This document shows, piece after piece, positions 51,379-59,998 of a stretch of DNA of 64,000 nt. Below the pieces are notes generated by a model, which was not told the DNA's origin, ran no database searches, and saw nothing but the letters and a program-made list of their open reading frames with translations. Within the stretch, counting starts at the first letter, position 1. Each line of letters opens with the position of its first letter. The translations under genes and the position numbers were made by a program. The DNA is from Candidatus Thiodictyon syntrophicum (GTDB taxonomy: Bacteria; Pseudomonadota; Gammaproteobacteria; Chromatiales; Chromatiaceae): the NCBI RefSeq assembly GCF_002813775.1, contig NZ_CP020370.1, positions 2,877,501 to 2,941,500 of the forward strand, read 5' to 3'.

Positions 51379-51490
51379 CGTTGTTGTTGTCGTTGTCGTA
51401 ATCGGACAGCGATACACTTTAGGTATGCGAGAGAATCCGGGGTACTACGATAACCTCGATTACGAAAACGACAACGACAACGACAACGAC
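51379..51490. repeat. Hexamer palindrome element, copy C
   Basis: Left arm 51379-51404 (GTTGTTGTCGTTGTCGTAAT..), core 51405-51456 with GAGAGAATCCGGGGTACTAC, right arm 51457-51490 (CGATTACGAAAACGACAACG..). Same orientation as copy B. It lies in the 3' intergenic gap between the convergent DUF4921 and CorA-like genes. Confidence 0.9.
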
Positions 51491-51539
51491 GCTGACAGCA
51501 GTCGCGAATGGCCTTGCCTAACTTGTTGGTGAACCGTTC

Positions 51540-52859
51540 CTAGCTCCGACCACGCTCCGCGCGCGCGGCGCTGACCACTTTGCGATTCTCGAAATGTCTA
51601 ACCGCGACATAGGTGCTCCAGCCGAGCAGCATCATGGCGACGACGAAGGCGCCATAGGCCACCGGCCAGGCAAGGCCCGCGGTCATCATCGAGAATTCCG
51701 ACATGCCGCCGATGCCGGCCAGGATGTTGAGCGGCATGAACACCACGCCGAACACGGTCATCCGGCTCAGCCGCTTATTCTGGTTGATATTGATGACACC
51801 GATGGTGGCGTCCATCAGAAAGTTGATCTTGTCGAAGAGAAAGGCAGTGTGGCTGTTGAGTGATTCGATGTCGCGCAGGATTTGTTGCGCGTCATCACGC
51901 TGCGGCGGCGTCAGAATCTTGCAGCGCATCAGGAACGACAGGGCCCGCTGGGTGTCGAGGATATTGTTGCGGATGCGCCCGTTGAGGTCTTCTTCTTCGG
52001 CGATATCGGCGAGGATGGCGGCCGCCTCATCATCACTGATGTCCCCGCTCAACACCTGGCGTCCGACCTTGCCGAGCGTGGCATAAATGTCTTCGAGCGA
52101 ATCGGCCGAATATTCGACATCGGTGCCGTACAGATCGAGCAGCAGGTCCTTGCAGTCGGACGCGTAGTCCGGCAGGGTCGTAGCGCGGCGCCGCAGCAGG
52201 CGGAAGACCGGAAGTTCCTCGTTGCGTACCGAGAACAGGATTCCCTGATGCTGGATGAACACGACCGGCACGCTGCGCGAATCGCCCTCCCGGTCCAGCA
52301 GGAAATTGGAGTGCAGATGAATGTCCTGGTCTTCTTCTACGTGGAACCGGGAACTCACCTCCAGATCGGTCGCCTCACCCGGGTCCGGCAGGACCAGCCC
52401 GAAGTGCTTGCCGATGTAGGTGCGTTCGGTCTTGGTGGCATTGAGCAGATCGACCCAGATGGTGTGCAGGCCCTCCAGGTCGCGGCGGCGGCGGATGCTG
52501 ACCTGCCGCAGGCGTCCCGCCACCAGTTCATAGGCATTCATCTGGCTGTCGGAGAACCCGGGCTCTTGTGCCCCCGCCAACTGCTCGCCCAGATGATCGG
52601 AAACTTCCCACAGGATGTCGCTCTGACGTTCCGGGGTGACCTGGGTCCAGAGGCGCACCGCCTCCTCGCCGCTCAGCGACTCCAGGACCCGCGCGATGTC
52701 ATCGGCGGGCAATTTCATCAATAGGTTGTGAAGCTCCGCCAGGTGTTGGCGCGCCACGATGGTTTCGACCAGCGCCTGGCGCGGCTGGTGTTGGTTATGG
52801 ACCAGGTCTTCCACCAGCCGGTGCTTGTTGAGCAACTCGATCATTCGTTCGCGGGACAT
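51540..52859 (-). CDS. MgtE_N-CorA chimeric divalent cation transporter
   Basis: 439 residues from the ATG at 52859 with AAGGA 7 bases upstream. N-terminal MgtE-like superhelical domain (about 30-130; LHNLLMKLPADDIARVLESL, GEEAVRLW) fused to a CorA cytoplasmic funnel (about 140-370) and two C-terminal transmembrane helices. The CorA pore signature GMN reads Gly385-Met386-Ser387 (GGMSEFSMM). CorA forms pentameric Mg2+ channels gated by cytoplasmic Mg2+, and MgtE_N is a Mg2+-sensing domain in MgtE. The fusion suggests extra gating, and the Ser may alter ion selectivity. Confidence 0.88.
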   Translation of the reverse strand: MSRERMIELLNKHRLVEDLVHNQHQPRQALVETIVARQHLAELHNLLMKLPADDIARVLESLSGEEAVRLWTQVTPERQSDILWEVSDHLGEQLAGAQEPGFSDSQMNAYELVAGRLRQVSIRRRRDLEGLHTIWVDLLNATKTERTYIGKHFGLVLPDPGEATDLEVSSRFHVEEDQDIHLHSNFLLDREGDSRSVPVVFIQHQGILFSVRNEELPVFRLLRRRATTLPDYASDCKDLLLDLYGTDVEYSADSLEDIYATLGKVGRQVLSGDISDDEAAAILADIAEEEDLNGRIRNNILDTQRALSFLMRCKILTPPQRDDAQQILRDIESLNSHTAFLFDKINFLMDATIGVININQNKRLSRMTVFGVVFMPLNILAGIGGMSEFSMMTAGLAWPVAYGAFVVAMMLLGWSTYVAVRHFENRKVVSAARAERGRS

Positions 52860-53372
52860 CGTTCTTCCTTCTGAGACAGATTGCTGTGCGTCGCCGCCCC
52901 GGGGGCGGGAGAACTCCGGGGCCGCTGAGAGGTCCGGCAGGCGCTGCGCCGCATCGGGGCCGACGGGGCATAGACTCGCGCCTGCCAGGCCAGGGGCTCC
53001 TGCGGCCCCGGGTCCGCGGGGATGCGGGCACCAGGCGCCGTCGCCTCCAAGACGACCAGGCATCGGCAGCGTACTGGATCGGCGGGAGGTGGTCCACGAA
53101 ACCGCCGACGGCGGTCGGCTCCCGGTGCGGGACCGGATACTCTACTGCAACAGGCCATGGGTCTGGGCGGCGTAGACGAAGATCAGCGGCCCGGCGGCGG
53201 TCGCGGTGGTCGCGTGCGCGGCGCAGGCGGCACCAAGACGCACCGACCCGTCCGGCGCCCAGTGCGCGTTGCGGCTGCGCGACCGGCGCAGGTCCAGGTA
53301 TCAGTCATCGCCATTCAAGGTTTCGTCATCTTGCGGTTATCCGGGCGTCATCGCTGATTGCTAGGATCCGGC
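52860..53372. other. Gene-free GC-rich region
   Basis: About 510 bases without a gene I can support. A minus-strand stretch (about 53140-53300) reads plausibly (GAACAAHATTATAAGPLIFV) but has no start codon and is bounded by a stop. It may be a gene remnant. Confidence 0.35.
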
Positions 53373-53546
53373 CCAATGCCGTTAAGTGAAGCCCTTCCGG
53401 CTCCCACGCTCCCGCGTGGGAGCCAGTGCGGGCGCTCGGCGTCCAGTGTCGGGACCGGACGGGCAGTGCCCGCACGGCATTCTCCCGCTTCCGCGTGGGA
53501 ACGAGAAGCCCTGCCGTCGGCACTTGACGTAATGGCATTGGGATCC
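53366..53546. repeat. Nested palindrome, family 2 (diverged copy)
   Basis: GGATCC..CAATGCCGTTAAGTGAAG (53366-53393) and the inverse CACTTGACGTAATGGCATTG..GGATCC (53521-53546) form the outer arms. Inside are GGCTCCCACG / CGTGGGAGCC (about 53400-53425) and a CGCGTGGGAACGAG segment. It lies upstream of the GDPD gene. Confidence 0.7.
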
Positions 53547-53662
53547 AGCCGCGCCCCCGCGGGGCGCGGCGCGTGCCGCAAGCACGACCCAACCGGCGGC
53601 AATTGTCCCCCGTCACGACCCGCGGTCGCCGCCTTCCTGCCCGTCGATCCGAGGAGAGCCCC

Positions 53663-54949
53663 ATGTCCGTCTTGCGACCCATTGCCGTCGGCGCCCTGTG
53701 CCTGATCGGCCTCAGCCCCGTCTCCAGCAGCCTGGTCCAGACGGGCCAGTTTGACCAATACCGCGGCATCAACACCACCGCGCAGGTCGGCCCGCGACCC
53801 TTCTTTCTGATCGACGACATGGCCGCCGGCCCCCTGAAGTCAACCCTCGCCGCCTGTGCCGCCCGCACCTTCCGCAAGAGCGCCTTCTCCATCGGCCATC
53901 GCGGCGCGGCGCTGCAGTTCCCGGAGCATACGCTGCAGTCCTATGTCGCCGCCGCGCGCCAGGGCGCCGGCATCATCGAATGCGATGTGACCTTTACCAA
54001 GGACAAGCAACTGGTCTGCCGCCATTCCCAGTGCGACCTGCACACCACCACCAACATCGTCGCCACCGAACTGAACCAGAAATGCACGCAGCCGTTCAGC
54101 CCGGCTGAATACGACGCCGCCGGCAATCGCACCAAGGCGGCCGGCGCGGCGTGCTGCACCAGCGACATCACTTTGGCCGAGTTCAGGACCCTGCGCGGCA
54201 AGATGGACGCCGCCGATCCCAATGCCCGCACCCCCGAGCAGTATCTCGGCGGCACCGCGGATTGGCGCACCGACCTCTACGCCGGCCCGACCAGCGGCAC
54301 CCTGCTGACCCACGCCGAGAGCGTCGAACTCTTCAAGGCCCTGCGCGTCAAACTGACCCCGGAGTTGAAGGCGCCGAGCGTCGCGATGCCCTTCGACAGC
54401 GATGGCGACGCCATCCCGGATTATACGCAGGAGCAATACGCCCAGCAGTTGATCGACGAGCTGCGCGCCGGCGGCGCGCGCCCGCAGGAGGTCTTCCCGC
54501 AATCCTTCCAGATCGCGGATATCCGCTATTGGATCGCCAATGAGCCGCAATACGGCGCCCAGGCGGTCTATCTCGACGATGCCGATTCAATCGCCGATGT
54601 ACCGGGTGCCGCCGAGTTGCAGGGCTACAAGGCCGAGGGCATCAACTATGTGGCACCGCCGCTGTGGCAGCTGCTGACCGCGGCCGGCGGCGACATCGTG
54701 CCGTCGCAATACGCGCTCGACGCCAAGGCGGCGGGGCTCAAGCTCATCGCCTGGACCCTGGAGCGCAGCGGCCGGCTCGCCGACAGCGACCACGGCGGCT
54801 GGTATTACCAAAGCATCAATGGTGTCGTGAACCGCGAGGGCGACATCCTGCGCACCCTGGACGTGCTCGCGAAGGACGTGGGCATCGTCGGCATCTTCTC
54901 CGACTGGCCCGCCACGGTGACCCTCTACGCCAACTGCATGGGCCTGTAG
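53663..54949 (+). CDS. Secreted glycerophosphodiester phosphodiesterase
   Basis: 428 residues from the ATG at 53663 with GAGGAG upstream. N-terminal signal peptide, then a GDPD TIM barrel: [13 protein letters not shown] (His79, Arg80, Glu88), [11 protein letters not shown] (Glu106, Asp108), CRHSQCDL (His121). It hydrolyses glycerophosphodiesters to glycerol-3-phosphate and an alcohol outside the cytoplasm. A Cys-rich insertion (about 120-190) and the [11 protein letters not shown]-like acidic loop are longer than in E. coli GlpQ, consistent with Ca2+ binding. A CTERM gene follows 70 bases downstream on the same strand. Confidence 0.9.
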   Translation: MSVLRPIAVGALCLIGLSPVSSSLVQTGQFDQYRGINTTAQVGPRPFFLIDDMAAGPLKSTLAACAARTFRKSAFSIGHRGAALQFPEHTLQSYVAAARQGAGIIECDVTFTKDKQLVCRHSQCDLHTTTNIVATELNQKCTQPFSPAEYDAAGNRTKAAGAACCTSDITLAEFRTLRGKMDAADPNARTPEQYLGGTADWRTDLYAGPTSGTLLTHAESVELFKALRVKLTPELKAPSVAMPFDSDGDAIPDYTQEQYAQQLIDELRAGGARPQEVFPQSFQIADIRYWIANEPQYGAQAVYLDDADSIADVPGAAELQGYKAEGINYVAPPLWQLLTAAGGDIVPSQYALDAKAAGLKLIAWTLERSGRLADSDHGGWYYQSINGVVNREGDILRTLDVLAKDVGIVGIFSDWPATVTLYANCMGL

Positions 54950-55019
54950 ACGCACAGCGGCGCGGCCCCCGGCCGCGCCGCCGCGCCCGCGCCCAATATC
55001 CCAACAGCGGATCACCACC

Positions 55020-55742
55020 ATGCGACATGCCACCAACCGCCTGCGCGCCCTCACCGTCGGCCTGGCCCTGACCCTCGCCAGCCTGGCGGCCCAGCCGGCC
55101 GCCGCCGGCGCCTTCGACGCGAGCGCCTCCGCCATCCTGCGCCTCACCGGCATCGCTGCACCGGGCGGACTCGGCGGTCTGACGATCACCGGCAGCCAGG
55201 GCACCAACCGGCACCTCACCGGGGGCGCCTCCGGCACCGCCGATATCACCTTCACCGACGACCCCCTGGGCCTCGGCCTCGGCTTCGACACCAGCATCGG
55301 CGCCGCCACCGTCGGCCAGGGCGACGCGAGCGGTGCCACCCAGGCCGACCTGAGCATCGCGCTATTCAATGGCAGCGCCGCGACCATTCGCCTCAGCTAC
55401 GCCCTGGCCTACAACCTCGCCGTCGGCGCCGGTTTGGATGGCGCCGACGCCGACGCCTTGGCCGAGGCCTTCTTCGATCTGTTCATCGACGGTGTCGTCA
55501 CCGCTGGCCCCGATACCCTGTCCCGGACCCTGACCGACGATCCATTCGGCACCCGCGCCGGGGCGCCGCTGACCGACAGCGCAGCCTTCACCATCGAGTT
55601 ACTCCCGGACGAGAGTGCCCGCATCGATTTCACCATGAACGCCTATGGTGAATCGGCCGCACCCCTGCCCCCGGCGCTGCTGCTGGTCGGCCTTGGCCTC
55701 GGTCTGCTCGGCTTCCAACGCAGTGCCCGGCGCAAACACTGA
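55020..55742 (+). CDS. Secreted protein with PLP-type CTERM sorting tail
   Basis: 240 residues. A signal peptide (1-29) is followed by a beta-rich, Gly/Ala/Thr-rich domain and the C-terminal tail APLPPALLLVGLGLGLLGF plus RSARRKH. The Pro-Leu-Pro motif, hydrophobic helix and basic end match the VPLP/PEP-CTERM class of exosortase substrates. It starts 70 bases after the GDPD stop and may be co-transcribed. No enzymatic motif seen. Confidence 0.8.
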   Translation: MRHATNRLRALTVGLALTLASLAAQPAAAGAFDASASAILRLTGIAAPGGLGGLTITGSQGTNRHLTGGASGTADITFTDDPLGLGLGFDTSIGAATVGQGDASGATQADLSIALFNGSAATIRLSYALAYNLAVGAGLDGADADALAEAFFDLFIDGVVTAGPDTLSRTLTDDPFGTRAGAPLTDSAAFTIELLPDESARIDFTMNAYGESAAPLPPALLLVGLGLGLLGFQRSARRKH

Positions 55743-55769
55743 ACCCCAGCGCCGCCCCGCCCGGATGGC

Positions 55770-55911
55770 GGCGCCGCGAAACCTCAGTGGCGGCGCGGGG
55801 GTGCTGACTACGAGACCGCCGGTCCGCACAGCGGACCCCACCGAGCGCGGCCCTACGCGCGGGTCCGCGGCGCGGACCGATGACGGTCGGCCGCAACGAT
55901 GACCAAGGCAC
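55770..55911. repeat. GC palindromes and family 1 right arm
   Basis: Short palindromes of GGTCCGC / GCGGACC type between 55820 and 55882, followed by GGCCGCAACGATGACCAAGG (55891-55911), which is the family 1 right outer arm. No matching left arm was found. It lies between convergent genes. Confidence 0.5.
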
Positions 55912-55940
55912 ACTGAGGTGGACTTCGACCGCCGGCCAGG

Positions 55941-56195
55941 TCAGCCCGCCTTGCTCTCGCCGCGGTTGGCGTCGAGTACGCGTTGGAAGCGCTCCGGGTC
56001 GTTTTTCAGCATGAGCACATAGTCCTCGACGAGGCCCTGCCAACCGAATCCGCCGTGCTCCTTGAGCTTGAGCAGGGCGACCATGAGCAGCTTGGCGGCG
56101 GCCCTGGTCTCGCGATCCTGGCCCTGGGCGTACCAGGCCACGAGTTCGTCGTAGAGTGCCTCGACCTTCTCGATCGGTGTCATTATCGGTGTCAT
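55941..56195 (-). CDS. Small hypothetical protein
   Basis: 84 residues, predominantly helical and acidic (EKVEALYDELVAWYAQGQDRE, then LLMVALLKLKEHGGFGWQGL, VLMLKNDPERFQRVL). AAGGTGA lies 5 bases before the ATG at 56195; a second in-frame ATG occurs 12 bases later because ATGACACCGATA is duplicated. No signal or membrane segment. I do not recognise the family. The codon use and amphipathic pattern look genuine. Confidence 0.65.
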   Translation of the reverse strand: MTPIMTPIEKVEALYDELVAWYAQGQDRETRAAAKLLMVALLKLKEHGGFGWQGLVEDYVLMLKNDPERFQRVLDANRGESKAG

Positions 56196-56450
56196 TGAGT
56201 CACCTTGCGGTGCGTTGGACTTGAGGGTGCGCGCTCGGACGGAATCAATCGATGGTCGAAGGTGCCGGCCGTAACAAGGCAGCCTAACCGCGAGCGGTTA
56301 CGGTTTGGTTACGTGCAAGTGACCGATGAGGTCGGCGCGGCGGGTGGGTCGGCCGCCGCGGGGCATCAGCGCCGAGCGGGTGCGCGCATTGCCCCAGTTG
56401 ACACCGGCTCCAGTCGGACTCCGGGCGCGCGGTGCTATGCACACGAAGAA

Positions 56451-58889
56451 TCAGGCTGCGCGGGTACGCCTGATCCAGTGGGTGAGCGTGTCGTACAACT
56501 CCTTGAGCCCGACCGGCTTGCTCAGATAGTCATCCATCCCGGCCTCCAGGCAGCGTTCCCGGTCGCCGGGCATGGCCAGTGCAGTGAGTGCGATGATCGG
56601 GGTGCGCCGCAGCGCCGGGGCCATGCGCAGGCGTCGCGTGGTCTCCAGTCCGTCCATCCCGGGCATCTGGACATCCATCAGGATGAGATCGGGACCCTGG
56701 TCGCCGGCCAGGGTGATCGCACTGGCGCCGGTGCGGGCGGCGAGCACCTCGCAGCCTTTGATGCGCAGATAGGTCGACAGCATCTCCAGGTTGCTCTCGT
56801 TGTCCTCGACCAGCAGGACCCGCGGCCGCACCAGCGGCGCGGCCTGGCCATCAACGTCATCGGGTCGCGCCTCTTCCGGTCGGAGTTGCTCAGCGCTCTG
56901 CGCCTGCGGGTCCCAGGGCAGGACGATCTCGAAACGACTGCCCCGTCCCACTTCGCTCTGCACCTCGATCCGGCCCTGGTGCAGTTCGGCCATCGCCGAG
57001 GCGAGTGCCAGCCCGAGCCCACTGCCGTCATACTGGCGCGCCGGCCGGCTGTCCAACTGGACGAAGGGCTGGAACAGGCGCTCGAACTGGTCCGCCGGGA
57101 TGCCGACACCCGTGTCCCAGACGCCGATCCGCAGTTCTCGCCGGTCAGGGTTGGCGGTGACATCCAGCCCGATCGCACCACCCTGCGGCGTGAACTTGAC
57201 GGCGTTGCCGAGCAGATTGACCAGCATCTGCTTGAGCCGGCGGCTGTCGCCCAGCACCAGACGAACCCTGGGGTCGCAGGTGGTCGAGACCGTCAGTTCC
57301 TTGCGCCTGGCCGCCGGGCCGATCAGACGCAGGCCGGCATCACAGAGTTGGTTGACTGGTACCTGGTCCCGGTGCAGCTGCATCTGCCCGGAGGCGACCC
57401 GCGACATGTCCAGGATGTCATTGATGAGTTCGAGCAGATGGGCGCCGTTCTCGTGCATGATGTTGACCGCCCGCTCCTGCTGGGTGGTCAGGGCGCCGAG
57501 CATCCCGTCGCCCATCGTCTCGGAAAGCCCGAGGATAGCGGTGAGCGGGGTGCGTAGCTCATGGCTCATGGCCGCGAGAAACTCGTCCTTCGCGTGTGCC
57601 GTCCGGGCCAGCTCCGCGTTGGCCCGATCGAGTTCCAGCGTGCGCCGGCGCACCCGTTCGGCGAGTGTTGATCGCTCCTGCGCCAGCGCATCATGCGCCG
57701 CGCGTAAGGCCGCTTGCGCCTCCTTGCGGGCGCTGTTGTCGGAGAAGATGACGACCGCGCCGACCAGGCTGCCGTCCTGATGGATGGGGTTGGCGTGGTA
57801 TTCGACGGGGAACTGGCTGCCGTCCGCGCGCCAGAATACCTCGTCATCGACCCGGGCCGCGATCCCCTCGCGATAGGTCGCGGTAGCCTGGCAACGGTTG
57901 ACGGGATAATGGCTGCCGTCGGCCTGCGAATGGTGCGCGGTCTCATGCATGTGGCGGCCATGGAGTTCTTCCGGCGTCCGGTAGCCGAGCATCTGCGCAC
58001 CGGCGGGGTTGCAGAAGGTACAGCGCCCGTCGGCGTCGACCCCATAGATGCCCTCGCCGGTCGACTCCAGGAGCAGGCGCGCGCGGGCCTCGCTCTGTCG
58101 GAGATCCGCTTGAGATCTGGTCAGGCTCTCCTGCATCGTCTTGAGTGCGGCCAGCAGTTGGGCGGGTTCATCGACGCCGCGCACCGGGATGGGGGTGGAG
58201 AAATCGCCGGTGCTGATCCGTCGGGCGATCGCCGTGGCCATCGCGATGGGCTGTCCAATGCGACGGTCGATCAGCCAGATGAGAAAGAAGACCGCGGCGC
58301 TCATGACGCCGACCATCACGAGCAGGACCTGCCGCTGGAGCACCACGGTCGCCGCGTCGATGCCGAGCAGTGTGCGTTCTTTGTGGGCGAGCACGGCGGT
58401 CACGAGCTGGTCGATCAGGTCGGTCGGCTCCCGATCGATGTTACGCACCCGGCGATCGACCTCCACTTGTGAATCGGGCCCCGGCGCACGATAGCCTGCG
58501 AGCGCGGCGCGGTACTGCTCTCCCAGTCGCCGATGCGCCTCCCCGAAGCGCTCGGCGGTGGCGGGCGACTGCCCATGGTCGGTGAGTAACCGGATCAGTT
58601 GATCCAGGGTCTCGCGCGTGCGCGCCTCCTCGCGCTCGAAGCGACCGAAATAGTCATCGAAGAGCCCTGCCTCCTGCCCCCGCAACAGGATGTTCTTCCA
58701 CTCCTGGACCTGTTTCTTGAAGTGGACCTGCGCGGAGAGGGCCGTGGTGACGATCGCGGTGCTGGCCTCGCGGACCCTCGCCTCCCGCTCGCAGGCCTGC
58801 GTCAGCAGGTGGAACCCGTACAGGCTGGCGGCCAGATTGACCACCAGGATGGCGATCAGTGCGCCGGCAAGTTTGGTGCGGATGGGCAT
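56451..58889 (-). CDS. Hybrid sensor histidine kinase (HAMP-PAS-HisKA-REC)
   Basis: 812 residues. TM1 (about 8-28), a periplasmic helical sensor of about 150 residues resembling four-helix-bundle chemoreceptor domains, TM2 (about 185-207), HAMP, PAS (about 280-395; GIYGVDADGRCTFCNPAGAQ), HisKA (AAMSHELRTPLT, His443), HATPase_c (VNLLGNAVKFT, DTGVGIP, GSGLGLALA) and a C-terminal receiver with Asp739 (LMDVQMPGMDG) and Lys of YLSKP. No separate response regulator or Hpt gene adjoins it, so output probably passes to a distant partner. Its stop is 255 bases from the small helical gene. Confidence 0.92.
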   Translation of the reverse strand: MPIRTKLAGALIAILVVNLAASLYGFHLLTQACEREARVREASTAIVTTALSAQVHFKKQVQEWKNILLRGQEAGLFDDYFGRFEREEARTRETLDQLIRLLTDHGQSPATAERFGEAHRRLGEQYRAALAGYRAPGPDSQVEVDRRVRNIDREPTDLIDQLVTAVLAHKERTLLGIDAATVVLQRQVLLVMVGVMSAAVFFLIWLIDRRIGQPIAMATAIARRISTGDFSTPIPVRGVDEPAQLLAALKTMQESLTRSQADLRQSEARARLLLESTGEGIYGVDADGRCTFCNPAGAQMLGYRTPEELHGRHMHETAHHSQADGSHYPVNRCQATATYREGIAARVDDEVFWRADGSQFPVEYHANPIHQDGSLVGAVVIFSDNSARKEAQAALRAAHDALAQERSTLAERVRRRTLELDRANAELARTAHAKDEFLAAMSHELRTPLTAILGLSETMGDGMLGALTTQQERAVNIMHENGAHLLELINDILDMSRVASGQMQLHRDQVPVNQLCDAGLRLIGPAARRKELTVSTTCDPRVRLVLGDSRRLKQMLVNLLGNAVKFTPQGGAIGLDVTANPDRRELRIGVWDTGVGIPADQFERLFQPFVQLDSRPARQYDGSGLGLALASAMAELHQGRIEVQSEVGRGSRFEIVLPWDPQAQSAEQLRPEEARPDDVDGQAAPLVRPRVLLVEDNESNLEMLSTYLRIKGCEVLAARTGASAITLAGDQGPDLILMDVQMPGMDGLETTRRLRMAPALRRTPIIALTALAMPGDRERCLEAGMDDYLSKPVGLKELYDTLTHWIRRTRAA

Positions 58890-59097
58890 GGCGTGCGCTC
58901 GCCTGGCGGTAACAAGACAGTTGTAACGTTACGCTGCGATCATACGCCATGCGCATCCTGGGCGAGTGCGCAATGCCGCACAAGGGCCTGAGGGGCGTCG
59001 CGAGGGTCCGCTGCCGCAATGGCATCGTCGGGCCCAGGGGCGAGGACTGCGTGAAGGAGTGCGCCACACTGCGCAAGCGCTCAGTCGCGCTGCCGCC

Positions 59098-59205
59098 GCG
59101 GTGGACTGCGCTGCGCTTGTCCACCCTACGATGCTCAGGGATCGATGACGGCCTCGATCAGGGTTCCGACCGTCGGGTGGACAGGCACCGACGCAGTTCA
59201 CCGCA
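59098..59205. repeat. Family 1 element in permuted order
   Basis: The order is inner right arm (about 59099-59128, GTGGACTGCGCTGCGCTTGT..), outer right-arm-like GGGATCGATGACGGCC, outer left arm GGCCTCGATCAGGGTTCCGA (59150-59171) and inner left arm GTCGGGTGGACAGG..GTTCACCGC. This is the order expected at the junction of two tandem elements. The end of the PEP-CTERM gene (59198) lies within it. Confidence 0.7.
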
Positions 59206-59950
59206 TCCCGCGACGTCGTATCCTTAGGCCAACCAACCCCAGCGCCAGCAGGGCCAGGGGGGCCGGTTCCGGTACGAACTCGACCTGGGCCTGGCTCTGG
59301 GTCTGGACCCGGATCACCCGGGTCTCGTTGCCGACGAGGGCGACCGTGAAGGTGCCGCTGTCGGTGTAGGCGGCGCTGTCCAGGGCGCCGTTGGCGGAGT
59401 CGGCCTCGACCAGGTTGGTCAGGTCCACGGCAAAGGTGTCGTCGAAGACCCACACCATGGCCCGGGCGTAGGCGTCGGAAAAGCCGGTCGGCGTCACGCT
59501 GGTCTCGGCCGACAGGTCGATCTCGTAGCCGAAGACGACCTGCATGGCGGCGGCGCTCAGGTTCCTCAGGGTGAGATATCCCTCACCAGCCAGGCTCGCG
59601 AAGCCGCTGCCGACGCGCGCATAGGCGCCCGCCTCGGAAAAGCTCTGCTGGCTTTCGTAGATCCCGACGCCCAGGGTGTCGGACACGGCGCTGCCCGGGT
59701 CCTGGGCAGCGTTGGCGTAGGCGTTGCCGCTGCTGCTGAGGTCCACGGTGGCATCCGCCGGGTCATAGTCGTAGGTCAGGGTCAGGTCCGTGCCCAGGGC
59801 GCCATCAATGACCTGGTCGACGGACAGGACGACCTTGGACGTGGCGATAGCCTCTGCGCCGGCGCTGACCAGCGGCGCGAAGGCCAGGCTCGCGAGGCCC
59901 AGGGCCAGGCCGCCCAGGGTCAGACCGGGCTTGAGGTAACGGGTTTGCAT
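59198..59950 (-). CDS. PEP-CTERM secreted protein
   Basis: 250 residues. A signal peptide (to about residue 31) is followed by a beta-rich acidic domain (VLSVDQVIDGALGTDLTLTY ... FGYEIDLSAETSV) and the classical sorting tail VPEPAPLALLALGLVGLRI plus RRRG. Exosortase substrate, likely released to or anchored at the envelope. The last codons overlap the permuted repeat element. It lies 48 bases downstream of the PhoX-like gene in the same direction and may be co-transcribed with it. Confidence 0.88.
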   Translation of the reverse strand: MQTRYLKPGLTLGGLALGLASLAFAPLVSAGAEAIATSKVVLSVDQVIDGALGTDLTLTYDYDPADATVDLSSSGNAYANAAQDPGSAVSDTLGVGIYESQQSFSEAGAYARVGSGFASLAGEGYLTLRNLSAAAMQVVFGYEIDLSAETSVTPTGFSDAYARAMVWVFDDTFAVDLTNLVEADSANGALDSAAYTDSGTFTVALVGNETRVIRVQTQSQAQVEFVPEPAPLALLALGLVGLRIRRRGMR

Positions 59951-59998
59951 GTGGGTGTCTCCAAAGCGATGTCGGGCATGAATCCTCGTGGTCGTTGT

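Noticed and set aside
53140-53300. Short minus-strand coding-like stretch
   Set aside because: Reads smoothly for about 53 codons, but has no ATG/GTG/TTG start with a ribosome site, and an upstream stop bounds it. Left as a possible remnant.
56205-57557. Plus-strand frame of 450 codons
   Set aside because: Antisense of the hybrid histidine kinase, whose catalytic boxes are all on the minus strand.
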